Origin: Bacillota bacterium
Lineage (GTDB): Bacteria; Bacillota; UBA4882; UBA8346
Assembly (NCBI GenBank): GCA_023436305.1
Contig: JAEZJQ010000129.1
Span: 11,507-75,506 of the forward strand
Direction of reading: 5' to 3'
DNA: 64,000 bases
Shown here: piece by piece, positions 35,021-45,176 of the stretch
How the letters are laid out: each line of letters starts with the position of its first letter
How positions within the stretch are numbered: position 1 is the stretch's first letter
Notes under the pieces: model-generated
What the model was told of the DNA's origin: nothing
The model's database searches: none
Seen by the model: only the letters and a program-made list of their open reading frames with translations
Made by a program: the position numbers and the translations under genes

Positions 35021-36367
35021 TTATGTAAATAAACTCTTGTTTGCGATCATCCAATCGATCCATTCGGAGGCCCCGGTTGGCACCACGGCTACTTGTTTCG
35101 GGCGGCAGGCTGCTTTTAACTCATCCAGGGCCACCCCGTCCAGAAATAGTTTTTCATCTTGCTTTAGAGTGATTTGGGGAATTAGATACCAAGCGCCGGG
35201 ACTTGCCGGATGGGCGCCGATTGATTGAATGATATCGTTGCCGGCCAGTAATCCGGTGACTGTAACGGCCGGTCCCAAAAAATTATTTGTTATATGCAGG
35301 ATCTCTAATTTCAATTCCGGACAATACCGGGCAAATACCCCGCGGATCTTATCCCAAAGCCTTGAGGTGGATTTACCGGTAACAATCACGATCTCCGACC
35401 GGAACTGTTGAAGCGCCGCTGTTTCTTCAGCAAAGGCCGTCTTAAAATCAGTCAAAAAACGGCGGATTAATCCGATTCCATTATCCAACTGCCAGTATTC
35501 CTCATACGCTTCATTGGGTGGAAATTCTTTTCCGGCCATAATATACCACTCGTCGGCCGGAAATACGAAACGGGTTCCAATGGTTTTTTGGAAATGTGTC
35601 TGAAAATACTCCACCATTTCCAGTACATTTCCGGCCTCTTCTTTATTAAACGGTTCGATTTTAAATAAGTTCCGGCGCTCTTTGGTCAGGCCCACCGGGA
35701 CTATGGCCAAACTCACCACCGCCGGCCAAATTTCGGCCAGATCCCGGATGGTTTTTTCCAAAATGGCTCCATCATTTACGCCGGGACAGATCACTGCTTG
35801 AGTATGGAGTGTGATTCCAGCCGCCACCAACCGGCGTAATTGGTCCATGATATGGAACGCTTGCTTAGAACCGAGTAGCAGTTTTCTGACCCCGGGGTCG
35901 GTGGCGTGAACTGAGATATACAGGGGGCTTAATCGCCATTTTTCAATTCTATGCCAGTCGGCCGCCGTTAGATTCGTTAAAGTAATATAGCTTCCTTGTA
36001 AAAAGGATAAACGGTAGTCATCATCCCGAATATATAATGAGGCCCGCTGTCCGGGAGGCATTTGATGCACAAAACAAAAAATACAATGATTGGAACAAGT
36101 TCTCATCCCATCAAAGAGATCTTCCTCAAAGGTTAATCCCAACGGTTCGGCCGGATCTTTCTCGAATTCAATATCTAAAATTTCCCCTGAGGTTTTCATG
36201 ACTTCCAGTTGTAAGCTTTCTTCAGCACATAACATTAAATAATCAATAAGATCACGCAACGGGATATTGTTAATTTTGATAAGGAGATCTCCCGGTTCCA
36301 CCCCCAATTCCTCCCCTAGGCTACCGGGTTCCACGTGTACGATTTTTGCTCCAGCAGATTTCCTCAT
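35021..36367 (-). CDS. PDZ and radical-SAM-like DUF512 protein
   Basis: 448 residues from ATG at 36367, preceded by AAGGAGTGAG; a start at 36394 lacks a site. An N-terminal PDZ domain (about 1-65, GSLGEELGVEPGDLLIKIN) is followed by a radical SAM core. Its three cysteines are in CSNHCIFCF near residue 94, although the spacing C-x3-C-x2-C is the normal form. The DUF512 C-terminal domain (about 225-430, GKSTSRLWD, FLGPAVTVTGLLAG) follows. Members are conserved in Clostridia and co-occur with der, but their substrate is unknown. It starts and ends just before der in the same direction. Confidence 0.9.
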   Translation of the reverse strand: MRKSAGAKIVHVEPGSLGEELGVEPGDLLIKINNIPLRDLIDYLMLCAEESLQLEVMKTSGEILDIEFEKDPAEPLGLTFEEDLFDGMRTCSNHCIFCFVHQMPPGQRASLYIRDDDYRLSFLQGSYITLTNLTAADWHRIEKWRLSPLYISVHATDPGVRKLLLGSKQAFHIMDQLRRLVAAGITLHTQAVICPGVNDGAILEKTIRDLAEIWPAVVSLAIVPVGLTKERRNLFKIEPFNKEEAGNVLEMVEYFQTHFQKTIGTRFVFPADEWYIMAGKEFPPNEAYEEYWQLDNGIGLIRRFLTDFKTAFAEETAALQQFRSEIVIVTGKSTSRLWDKIRGVFARYCPELKLEILHITNNFLGPAVTVTGLLAGNDIIQSIGAHPASPGAWYLIPQITLKQDEKLFLDGVALDELKAACRPKQVAVVPTGASEWIDWMIANKSLFT

Positions 36368-36538
36368 CTCACTCCTTGCCAACCTTTTCATCATTTTACC
36401 ATTCTTTTTTAGGACTTGAATTTATTCGCTTTTTCATTCACAACTCCTGCTTGTGATCTGCCTTTTCTTCACAAAAATCTTAAAAACGTTATAAAAAAGT
36501 AAATTTATTCAAATAATTTACCAGATAAATCCTTTTTT

Positions 36539-37015
36539 TCACTCCGGATGGAACGGTTCAACCAGTTCAGCGCCGTTAGTGTCCATAATTAACCGCAATT
36601 TAGGTAAAAAATGTTCTTCAACCTCAATGAAGGCCACTATTTTATTGGCGGAAATTTCCCGTTCCACCACTTGAATATCGATTTCACTCAATTTTTGCTC
36701 CAACGACGGTTCATTGTTTCCTTCCGCCGCTGTACTATATCCGACATTTACGGTTCCGACCCCTGTTAATTCCTTCTCCTTTAATCCCGGCCAGATATGA
36801 TCGATTCGCCGCCCACTCTCTGGATGATGATTGCCGTTTAAGAAGTTCTCCGACGCCACCTCAAAATGGGCTTTGCTTTCCTTAACCGGTTTTATATCCG
36901 GGTCACCAACTATCACCATGAACTTCGTTTGATTCCAACTCTCTTTTTTTATTTGCCCCAAAGCGCTTTTAGCGTCATCAATACTGTTAAAAACTCCGAA
37001 TAATCTCCGCCTCAT
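36539..37015 (-). CDS. Small stress-type protein, hypothetical (YflT-like start)
   Basis: 158 residues, ATG at 37015 after TGAGGTGG; 18 further residues upstream are in frame but less likely translated. The N-terminus RRLFGVFNSIDDAKSALGQIKK resembles the start of the general-stress YflT/GSP17M fold (a beta strand, then an EEA-like helix). The middle is low-complexity and acidic/polar, and the end has a second beta-alpha unit (NKIVAFIEVEEHFLPKLRLIMDTNGAE). No enzyme motif or membrane helix. Function unknown; its plus-strand neighbour at 37225 is divergent. Confidence 0.6.
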   Translation of the reverse strand: MRRRLFGVFNSIDDAKSALGQIKKESWNQTKFMVIVGDPDIKPVKESKAHFEVASENFLNGNHHPESGRRIDHIWPGLKEKELTGVGTVNVGYSTAAEGNNEPSLEQKLSEIDIQVVEREISANKIVAFIEVEEHFLPKLRLIMDTNGAELVEPFHPE

Positions 37016-37224
37016 TACTGCCACCTCATTGTTTTTTCTTATATTCTTTACTGGTTTTTTCATTGGCATTCGCCGATTCTAAGTGATTAACCCGTTAACC
37101 GCAAACCGAAAACCCCTAAAAAATTCCTGAATATTGGCCATTTTGCTGGTAATTCTATATTTAGAAAACAGGCAAATTGCTTTTTACTAATGTTACAAAC
37201 CTGGAGCTAAAGGGGGTGAAGTCA

Positions 37225-37557
37225 TTGGATTGGTTGAGGACCATCATTCGTTTTGTCGTGGCAGCGTTAGTGTTGATGTTTATCGGCGCTATCGTTCCAG
37301 GATTCAAATCACTTAATTTTGGAAGCGCATTGCTGGCGGCTATCGTGATTGCCGGGATTAGTTATTTAATTGAGATCATCCTTGGTCGCAATTTATCTCC
37401 TTATGCTCATGGAGTAGTAGGCTTCCTGGTTTCCGCGGTGGTAATTTACATTACCCAATTTATCGTCCCGGGAATGTCCGTTTCGATTATCGGAGCTTTG
37501 CTGGCATCTCTCGTCATTGGTTTGATCGATTTGTTTATACCGACAAAGGTGAAGTGA
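37225..37557 (+). CDS. Phage-holin-like family 4 (DUF360/YvlD-type) membrane protein
   Basis: 110 residues from a TTG at 37225 that has AAAGGGGGTGA upstream; a GTG nine bases earlier overlaps that site. Four hydrophobic helices run through the chain (IIRFVVAALVLMFIGAIV, ALLAAIVIAGISYLIEIIL, VVGFLVSAVVIYITQFIV, IIGALLASLVIGLIDLFI). The VPG-F...PYAHGVVGFLVSAVVIYI pattern fits Pfam family PF04020 (YvlD-like, DUF360, also called holin superfamily IV). No holin function is established in non-phage contexts. Single gene with a strong terminator at 37662-37718. Confidence 0.75.
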   Translation: MDWLRTIIRFVVAALVLMFIGAIVPGFKSLNFGSALLAAIVIAGISYLIEIILGRNLSPYAHGVVGFLVSAVVIYITQFIVPGMSVSIIGALLASLVIGLIDLFIPTKVK

Positions 37558-37661
37558 AGTAGTGTAGGGTGTTGGGGGTAGTAAACATAAGGGTAAAATT
37601 TTGGCACCGAGTATAAGCTCACGTTTATAATTTTAAACATTAAACATAAGGTAAAATAAAA

Positions 37662-37718
37662 AACGCTTGGTACCAATTTGCGGTGAAATATTTGATGCAA
37701 ATTGGTACTTAGCATTTT
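37662..37718 (+). terminator. Bidirectional terminator between the YvlD-type gene and polC
   Basis: GGTACCAATTTGC pairs with GCAAATTGGTAC across a 15-base loop, with flanking GCT...AGC and A/T runs on both sides. It serves the plus-strand membrane gene and, on the minus strand, polC. Confidence 0.85.
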
Positions 37719-37757
37719 TATATTCAATCCGTTCTTCTTCGCCAATCATTTCCTATA

Positions 37758-40700
37758 CTAAACGCTAAACAACTCCAATTGATCACTCTGGGGCATTCCC
37801 TCCAGGCAGCCGTGTTTTTGGAGAACTTCAATTACCGCGGAGCTCAGTCGAGCCCGGGTTTTTAGATCTTCAACGGAGATAAATTTCCCTTCCGCCCGTG
37901 CGGCTGCCAGGTATTTGGCGGCATTGTCTCCCAAACCCTGCAGGGAAGCCAAAGGAGGTAACAGGCCCGTCTCAGTGATTAAAAATCGTTGGGGTTCCGA
38001 CTTGTAGATATCCACCGGTAAAAATTTGATACCGCGCAGCATTGCCTCCAAAGCCATGTCCAAAATCGTGGCCAAATTTTTCTCCTTCTGGGTGGCTTCA
38101 TTGCCTTTAGCAGTTATCTGTTCCAGCGCTTTTTTAACGGTCCGCTCACCGCCCACCACAATCTCGGCGTCAAATTCATCGGCCCGGACGGTAAAGTACG
38201 ATGCGTAAAAAGCAACCGGGTAATAAACCTTATAATAAGCGATGCGTAAAGCGCTTAAAACGTAAGCCACGGCATGCGCCTTCGGAAACAGGTATTTAAT
38301 CTTTTGACAGGATTCAACATACCATTCCGGAATTTTATACTCCTTCATCAAGGTAATGTCATCCGGTTCCAAACCCTTGCCTTTCCGGACCTTTTCCATG
38401 ATTTTAAAGGCCGATTTGGAAGGTAGTCCTTTTAAAATCAAATAATTCATAATCACATCACGAACCGAGATTACTTCGGAAAGTTTGGCCTGGCCGTTAC
38501 GTATTAACTCCTGGGCATTACCCAGCCAGACATTGGTCCCGTGGGAGAGGCCCGAAATATTATAAAGTTCCGAGATTGTGGTCGGCTTAGTATCCTCCAG
38601 CATTTGCCGGACAAACTCGGTACCGAACTCCGGTATTCCAAGGGTACCCAGATCAAATCCCAATTGTTCGGCGGTTATATTTAACGATTCAACGGAAGAG
38701 AATAAGCGCATGACTTTGGGGTCATCAATGGGAACTGTTTTGGGATCAACCCCGGTTAAATCATGCAACATCCTGAGAACCGTAGGATCATCATGGCCCA
38801 GTATATCCAGTTTCACCAAGCGGCCTTCCAAAGCCCCGTGAAAATCAAAATGAGTGGTTATCCATTCCGCTTTACGATCATTGGCCGGATATTGAATGGG
38901 TGTGAAGTTATAAATTTCCTGGTCCTGTGGGACCACTACCATTCCTCCCGGATGTTGGCCGGTGGAACGGCGGACTCCGGTACAACCTTTAACCAAACGG
39001 TTAATCTCTGCCTGACGCAGTTTGATTCCCTTGGCCTCCATATATCCCCGGATGAAACCGAAGGCCATCTTCTCCGCCAAACCGGTAATAGTACCGGCCC
39101 GAAATACGTAACCTTTACCGAACAATTCTTCCGTATAGTGATGAACCGTGGGTTGGTATTCACCGGAGAAATTCAGATCGATATCAGGTTCCTTATCTCC
39201 TTCAAACCCCATAAAGGTGGCGAATGGAATGTCCTGTCCGTCTTTGAGTAGAAGCTTGCCGCATTTTGGGCAATTTTTGGGAGGCAAGTCAAAACCGGAA
39301 CCCAATTCACCGGTTTCTTTAAACTCCGAGTACCAGCACTGGGTACAACGGTAATGAGCCGGTAGTGGATTCACCTCGGTTATTCCGGTCAGCGTAGCCA
39401 CGAACGAGGACCCCACCGAGCCTCGAGAACCCACCAAATAACCGTCATCCAACGACTTTTTGACTAATTTATGAGCGATTAAATAAAGTACCGCGTACCC
39501 ATGTCCAATAATACTTTTTAACTCCAGTTCCATGCGGTCTTGAACCAATTGCGGCAACGAATCGCCGTAAAGTTCCTTTGCTTTTTGATATGACATTTCC
39601 CGGATTTCTTCCTCGGCGCCGGGGATCTTGGGTGGATAGAACTTTTCCGGAATAGGCCGGACCGCCTCGATTTGTTCCGCCAGCTGGTTAGGGTTTTTGA
39701 CGACCACTTCCCGGGCCAAATCTTCGCCCAAATATCGGAATTCCTCAAGCATATCGGTGGTGGTTCGAAAATATAACGGCGCTTGCGTATCTGCCCCTTC
39801 ATATCCTTGTCCCATCTGTAAAATACGCCGGTAGATCTCTTCGTGGGGATGTAGGAAATGGACATCGCCGGTGGCTACCACCGGTTTCCCCAATTTTGCC
39901 CCCATGTCGCAGATCCGTTTCGTTATCTCCATAAGTTCCGCTTCTGATTTCACCCGGCCGGCATCGATTAAAAACCGGTTGTTCCCCAGGGGCATAATCT
40001 CCAAATAATCGTAAAAATTGGCGATATTTAGTAATTTTTCTTCGGAGGCTCCATCCAATATAGCCTGATAAAATTCGCCCGATTCACATGCGGAACCAAT
40101 CAACAATCCTTCTCGGAATTTCGTCAACTCCGAACGGGGAATCCGGGGATGGCGATGGAAATATTGGATATGGGAATTGGAGATTAAACGGTACAGATTT
40201 TTCAATCCCGTCTGGGTTTTGACTAAAATTGTAATATGGTGAGTGCGAAGATGTTCAACGCCACTCTCCTTGACTAATGAGTTTATTTCCGCCAACTCAC
40301 AGAAATTACGATCGCTAATCTTCTCCAGGGCTTTCAAGAAAATTTGCGCCGTACATCGGGCATCGTCCACCGCCCGGTGATGATGAAGCAATTCAATACC
40401 CAGTTCCTTGGCCACCGTATTCAGACGGTGACTTTTGAACTCAGGCCACAGCGCCCGGGATAATCCCAAGGTATCCAAATAAACCGGTTCTAATTTTTGG
40501 TTCAAAAGTTGCAAGGATTTTGCTTTCAAAAAACTCACATCGAACTCGGCGTTATGGGCTACCAATACTGCCCCGGCTGTAAATTCCAAGAAATTTTTGA
40601 CCACCGGTTCAGGCTCTTCAGCGTTTTGCACCATCTCCGGAGTGATTCCGGTCAATTTTTGAATCTCCGCTGAAATCTCCCGCCCCGGCCTTATCAAGCT

Positions 40701-42047
40701 TTTAAATTCGTCAATGATCTGGCCGTTCTTTAATTTGACCGCCCCGATTTCCAACAAATCCTCTTTCCAGGGATTGAAACCGGTAGTTTCCAGATCAAAA
40801 ACAACATAGGTCATATCCGTAATCCGTTCTTCAGAGGCTCCAATGACAATCGGGACCCCGTCATCGACCAAATATCCTTCCATACCGTAAATGACTTTAA
40901 TTCCCGCCTTTCGGGCGGCGGCGTAGGCCTCGGGAAACGCTTGAGCTACTCCGTGATCGGTAATGGCAATGGCCGGATGGCCCCACTTGACCGCTTGTTT
41001 GATAGCTTCTCCAACATCCACGGTGGCATCCATGGCGCTCATTTTCGTATGTAAGTGCAGTTCCACCCGTTTTTCCGGCGCTTGATCCTCCCGTATAAAA
41101 AGCGGAGGGAATTCCAGAATATCGTTCACCAATAAGGTCAATTCCCTGGCAAATGGGTCCATCTGCAGGTCGCCTCGGAGTTTAACCCAAAGCCCTTCTT
41201 TCAAATGTTCATCCAGACTGTGTTCACCACGGGGAAATATTTTAAAACTGAGGGAATCTTGTAAATCCGTAATATCACCCAGGTAAAACTTTTTACCGCT
41301 TTTGGCAACCCGTGATTCCAAGCGAAAAATCTGGCCGCAGACTACAATTTGCTGTTGTTCTTCGGTAAGCTGTTTAATGGGTATTGCTTCAATACTAAAT
41401 TTTTTTCCGTATATCACCTGGGAATCCTTATAAGTTTTCTTTTCTTTCGGGGTCTTAGCTGGTGGCTGATTGATTATCGTTTCGATTTCCACCTTGAGTT
41501 CGTCCATCATCAATGTATCGGTAAACTCGCCAACCCCAAAGCTTAATGCCAGATCCTCATAAACAAACTCTTTAATAATCTCCTGTAATTCCTGGCTGCG
41601 CTGATTTAAATAATCAACTCCGGCTTTGTTTCGGACTAAAATCTCCAGCATCCGTTCATCCCGCACGTTATACTTAGCCTCATTCAACCAACCATGAATT
41701 CCGGCAAATTTAGCAGCTGCGGCAACGATAATCTTTTCCCAGTTCCGGTCCAGCCGTTCGTTCAATGGTGGCAAATTATGTGGGTAAATTACTTTTAATT
41801 TAACTTTCGATAATCCCAACACCAACCCTGTTAACGCCTGCTCCAATTCCGCCACTTGGGCGGGCACCAGTTCATTTTTAAGCAACAAACTAATTTCCCA
41901 GGAAGAATCCCGGGTATCCACAATGATCTGTTGGATAAAAGCCTCCTCCAGCAACCCTGCCGCCGGAAAGGAAAAGGGGATCTCCGTAATCCCCTTGATT
42001 GCTTTTAATGACCGATTATCCGGTTTAATAACATACTGCTCGGGCAT
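37758..42047 (-). CDS. polC: DNA polymerase III subunit alpha, PolC type
   Basis: 1429 residues, ATG after AGAGGTAAGG. Order of domains: N-terminal helical and OB-like region, PHP domain split around residues 330-400 (ELHLHTKMSAMDATV), an inserted DnaQ-like 3'-5' exonuclease at about 410-590 (FDLETTGFNPWKEDLLEIGAVKL, HNAEFDVSFL, HHRAVDDARCT), the polymerase palm with DIDLNFSGEYQ near 955, and a zinc-binding insertion (CTQCWYS...CPKCGKLL) near 910-935. This is the replicative polymerase of low-GC Gram-positives. It ends the long cluster that begins at rpsB and is followed by a terminator. Confidence 0.97.
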   Translation of the reverse strand: MPEQYVIKPDNRSLKAIKGITEIPFSFPAAGLLEEAFIQQIIVDTRDSSWEISLLLKNELVPAQVAELEQALTGLVLGLSKVKLKVIYPHNLPPLNERLDRNWEKIIVAAAAKFAGIHGWLNEAKYNVRDERMLEILVRNKAGVDYLNQRSQELQEIIKEFVYEDLALSFGVGEFTDTLMMDELKVEIETIINQPPAKTPKEKKTYKDSQVIYGKKFSIEAIPIKQLTEEQQQIVVCGQIFRLESRVAKSGKKFYLGDITDLQDSLSFKIFPRGEHSLDEHLKEGLWVKLRGDLQMDPFARELTLLVNDILEFPPLFIREDQAPEKRVELHLHTKMSAMDATVDVGEAIKQAVKWGHPAIAITDHGVAQAFPEAYAAARKAGIKVIYGMEGYLVDDGVPIVIGASEERITDMTYVVFDLETTGFNPWKEDLLEIGAVKLKNGQIIDEFKSLIRPGREISAEIQKLTGITPEMVQNAEEPEPVVKNFLEFTAGAVLVAHNAEFDVSFLKAKSLQLLNQKLEPVYLDTLGLSRALWPEFKSHRLNTVAKELGIELLHHHRAVDDARCTAQIFLKALEKISDRNFCELAEINSLVKESGVEHLRTHHITILVKTQTGLKNLYRLISNSHIQYFHRHPRIPRSELTKFREGLLIGSACESGEFYQAILDGASEEKLLNIANFYDYLEIMPLGNNRFLIDAGRVKSEAELMEITKRICDMGAKLGKPVVATGDVHFLHPHEEIYRRILQMGQGYEGADTQAPLYFRTTTDMLEEFRYLGEDLAREVVVKNPNQLAEQIEAVRPIPEKFYPPKIPGAEEEIREMSYQKAKELYGDSLPQLVQDRMELELKSIIGHGYAVLYLIAHKLVKKSLDDGYLVGSRGSVGSSFVATLTGITEVNPLPAHYRCTQCWYSEFKETGELGSGFDLPPKNCPKCGKLLLKDGQDIPFATFMGFEGDKEPDIDLNFSGEYQPTVHHYTEELFGKGYVFRAGTITGLAEKMAFGFIRGYMEAKGIKLRQAEINRLVKGCTGVRRSTGQHPGGMVVVPQDQEIYNFTPIQYPANDRKAEWITTHFDFHGALEGRLVKLDILGHDDPTVLRMLHDLTGVDPKTVPIDDPKVMRLFSSVESLNITAEQLGFDLGTLGIPEFGTEFVRQMLEDTKPTTISELYNISGLSHGTNVWLGNAQELIRNGQAKLSEVISVRDVIMNYLILKGLPSKSAFKIMEKVRKGKGLEPDDITLMKEYKIPEWYVESCQKIKYLFPKAHAVAYVLSALRIAYYKVYYPVAFYASYFTVRADEFDAEIVVGGERTVKKALEQITAKGNEATQKEKNLATILDMALEAMLRGIKFLPVDIYKSEPQRFLITETGLLPPLASLQGLGDNAAKYLAAARAEGKFISVEDLKTRARLSSAVIEVLQKHGCLEGMPQSDQLELFSV

Positions 42048-42119
42048 AGAACCTTACCTCTCTCGTTTGTCTCCTCTCCTTGCGGGGGAAGAAAAAAGCA
42101 TTACTTTCTGACGCTTATC

Positions 42120-43826
42120 TTATTTCATCTGCTCTTGAATGTACGCCAAGGCTTTTTCCGTCACCTGATCCAAGGGCCAGCGCTCCTCGATGCCATTCGC
42201 ACGGTACTTGACTTCCGCTTCACCTTGGGCAAGGCCTTTGGGTCCTATGGTAATCCTGACCGGAATTCCAATCAGATCGGCGTCTTTAAATTTTACTCCC
42301 GGCCGTTCGTCGCGGTCATCCAACAATACCTCGATATTTTGAGAGGTCAATTTCTCATATAACTCCTTGGCCACCGGCAGTTGCTCAGGATTCACCGCGA
42401 TCAAATGAATCTGATACGGGGCAATGGCCATGGGCCATTTAATACCGTTAGCATCATAATTCTGTTCGATAGCCGCGGCCATGGTCCGGCTAACGCCAAT
42501 TCCGTAACATCCCATTACGATCAACTGGCTCTGCCCTTTTTCGTCCAAGAACGTAGCTTCTAACGACTTACTATATTTGGTTCCCAGTTTGAATATCTGG
42601 CCGACCTCAATTCCGCGAACCGCTTGTAAATGTCCATTACACCGGGAACATTGTTCGCCCGCGTTTGCCAGGCGGAGATCAGCATAGGTGACTTCCCCAA
42701 AATCCCGTGCCGGTTCAACATTCCGGTAATGATAACCATCCTGATTGGCCCCAACCACAACTTGATGTATCTGTTTCACCCGCTCATCGCCCACAATCTT
42801 AACTTTACCGTCCAAGCCCACCGGACCTACATACCCGACCGGTAATCTTAAAACCTGGTGAATCTCTTCCGGTGGCGCCAGGTAGAGTTTTTTACTGCGG
42901 AGCAAATTCCCGAGTTTGATCTCGTTCACCTGGTCGTCGCCCCGGGTTAATACCGCCACATAGCCGGAATCTGTTCCGTAAAAGAGTGTTTTGACCGTCT
43001 GCTCCGGTTTAATGTTCAAGAATCCGCATACTTCATCAATGGTTTTATAACCGGGAGTGGCCACCAGTTCTTTCTCCTGAACTTCCCCGTCAAACGCCGA
43101 AGCCGGCATCCGCGATATCGCTTTCTCGACGTTGGCTGCGTAATCACAGGAATCACAATATAAAATCAACGCCTCACCGGCATCAGCCAAAACCATAAAT
43201 TCCTGGCTTGCATTTCCCCCGATGGCTCCGGAATCCGCCTCCACGGGCCTGAATTTCAACCCACATCGTTTAAAGACATTGGTATAAGCCCGGTACATGG
43301 CCTGATAACTCTCTTCAAGTCCCGCTTCATCCAGATCGAAGGAGTATAGATCTTTCATAATGAATTCCCGGCCACGCATCAGCCCAAACCGGGGGCGGAT
43401 CTCGTCACGGTACTTGTTCTGGATTTGATATAATCGTAACGGTAAATTGCGGTAGGAACGGACTTCATTCTTAACCACCGTGGTAATGATCTCCTCATGG
43501 GTCGGCCCCAGACAAAACTCTCGGTGATGCCGGTCTTCCAGCCGGAACATTTCGTCACCGTATACATCCCAACGCCCGGACTGCTTCCAGATCTCCGCCG
43601 GTTGAACGATGGGTAACGCCAATTCTTGCCCGTCTTCTCGATCCATCTCTTCGCGGACGATTTGCATGATTTTCTTTAAAACCCGCCAGGCCAGCGGCAT
43701 ATAGGTATACATTCCCGCGGCTGATTTTCGAATCATACCGGACCGCAGCATTAATTGATGGCTGACGATTTCCGCTTCAGCAGGTGTTTCGCGTAAAGTT
43801 GGAGCGAGTAGTTTGGATTGTAACAT
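42120..43826 (-). CDS. proS: Prolyl-tRNA synthetase
   Basis: 568 residues of the prokaryote-like ProRS: class II core with GMYTYMPLAWRVLKKI (motif 1 area), RGREFIMKDLYSFD (motif 2/3 area), an INS editing domain at about 225-400, and a C-terminal anticodon-binding domain (PYQIHLIAVN...RPGVKFKDADLIGIPVRI). It charges tRNA-Pro. ATG follows ACGGAGGTC. The 269-base gap upstream contains no T-box signature. It lies between ispG and polC in the standard cluster order. Confidence 0.97.
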   Translation of the reverse strand: MLQSKLLAPTLRETPAEAEIVSHQLMLRSGMIRKSAAGMYTYMPLAWRVLKKIMQIVREEMDREDGQELALPIVQPAEIWKQSGRWDVYGDEMFRLEDRHHREFCLGPTHEEIITTVVKNEVRSYRNLPLRLYQIQNKYRDEIRPRFGLMRGREFIMKDLYSFDLDEAGLEESYQAMYRAYTNVFKRCGLKFRPVEADSGAIGGNASQEFMVLADAGEALILYCDSCDYAANVEKAISRMPASAFDGEVQEKELVATPGYKTIDEVCGFLNIKPEQTVKTLFYGTDSGYVAVLTRGDDQVNEIKLGNLLRSKKLYLAPPEEIHQVLRLPVGYVGPVGLDGKVKIVGDERVKQIHQVVVGANQDGYHYRNVEPARDFGEVTYADLRLANAGEQCSRCNGHLQAVRGIEVGQIFKLGTKYSKSLEATFLDEKGQSQLIVMGCYGIGVSRTMAAAIEQNYDANGIKWPMAIAPYQIHLIAVNPEQLPVAKELYEKLTSQNIEVLLDDRDERPGVKFKDADLIGIPVRITIGPKGLAQGEAEVKYRANGIEERWPLDQVTEKALAYIQEQMK

Positions 43827-44095
43827 GATGGAGACCTCCGTTTTAGATTATAGTTGCCGGTTGTTCAAAAGTGGTGAGTTGCAAATTTATGTAGTAAAAC
43901 ATGGTGATTCTTATGCCCTGTTTTCAATTCTATCATAAAACTAGCGTCCCAGGCGAGGGATTTTTAACAAAAAACATCTTCCCCTCGCGCGTGAGCCGCC
44001 GCTACGCCTACTTTTGAATTGTAATTTAAGCTTTTAACGCAAATAAATTATTTTGTCATCTTCAGATATGACTTTATCTTAAATATATCTTCTGG

Positions 44096-45163
44096 TTAAT
44101 GGTTTTCACCGGTTAATTTCTTTAATTCCTCCCGCAGCACTTCAATGATCTTTCCTTCCGGCACTTTTTTAAGGATCTCTCCCTTCCGGAAGATCAAACC
44201 CTCTCCGTTCCCGCCAGCCACACCCAGGTCTGCTTCCCGGGCTTCCCCGGGGCCGTTGACGGCACAGCCCATCACGGCAATTTTCAGCGGTTTTTGCACA
44301 CCGGCAACCATGGACTCTACCTTTTCCGCCAAAGCTTCCACATTGATCCGGCACCTGCCGCATGTGGGACAAGAAATAACCGTGGTTCCGAAATTCCGTA
44401 AACCCAAAGCCTGCAAAACCTCCCGCCCAACTTCGACCTCCCGGGCCGGATTACCCGTTAAAGAAACCCTCAAGGTATCACCAATACCTTCCCAAAGTAA
44501 TATACCCAAGCCTGTGGCGGAACGGATCGAACCTTTATACCATGTTCCGGCCTCCGTTATTCCGATATGAAACGGATACTCACATTCGTTGGCCAATAAT
44601 CGATAAGCTTCAACTGTCGCTAAAACCGAGGATGCTTTTAAAGAAATTATAATATCATTAAATTTCTCCGTTTCCAGCAACCGGATATGTCGAAGCGCGC
44701 TCTCCACCATTGCTTGCGGAGTGGGTCCGTAATATTTGGCCAATATATCGTTTTCCAGCGACCCGGAATTCACTCCGATTCTGATTGGAATCCCCCGTTC
44801 CTTGGCCTTCACCGCCAACAATTTCACTCGTTCCTCTCCACCGATATTTCCGGGATTTATCCGTAATTTACCTATCCCTGCCTCAATGGCCTCCAAAGCA
44901 AGCTTGTAATCGAAATGAATATCCGCTACCAACGGCGCCGGAGAATTTTGAACAAAAAATTTTAAATTGGCGGCAGCCTCACGATCAGGCACTGCCAAAC
45001 GGATTATTTCACACCCGGCTTCCCATAATTTGATAATTTGTTCCAAAGTAGCCTCCCGGTTCCGGGTATCGGTATTCGTCATCGATTGTACTGTAATAAT
45101 ATTATCCCCACCGATGGCGACCGGACCGGCATATACTACTCTCGATAAACGGCGTGGTTTCAT
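44096..45163 (-). CDS. ispG: 4-hydroxy-3-methylbut-2-enyl-diphosphate synthase (IspG)
   Basis: 355 residues from ATG at 45163, which has AGAAGG seven bases upstream. The TIM-barrel part (TNTDTRNREATLEQI, VADIHFDYKLAL, LRINPGNIG) is followed by the iron-sulfur domain, with cysteines in SCPTCGRCRIN near 268 and MGCAVNGPGEA near 305. IspG reduces MEcPP to HMBPP in the MEP isoprenoid pathway. Dxr, from the same pathway, is two genes upstream. The zinc-ribbon gene lies directly before it. Confidence 0.96.
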   Translation of the reverse strand: MKPRRLSRVVYAGPVAIGGDNIITVQSMTNTDTRNREATLEQIIKLWEAGCEIIRLAVPDREAAANLKFFVQNSPAPLVADIHFDYKLALEAIEAGIGKLRINPGNIGGEERVKLLAVKAKERGIPIRIGVNSGSLENDILAKYYGPTPQAMVESALRHIRLLETEKFNDIIISLKASSVLATVEAYRLLANECEYPFHIGITEAGTWYKGSIRSATGLGILLWEGIGDTLRVSLTGNPAREVEVGREVLQALGLRNFGTTVISCPTCGRCRINVEALAEKVESMVAGVQKPLKIAVMGCAVNGPGEAREADLGVAGGNGEGLIFRKGEILKKVPEGKIIEVLREELKKLTGENH

Positions 45164-45176
45164 AAACATACCTTCT

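Noticed and set aside
43827..44095. T-box or other leader before proS.
   Set aside because: No T-box antiterminator or AGGGTGG-type motif is visible; only an imperfect hairpin of uncertain role.
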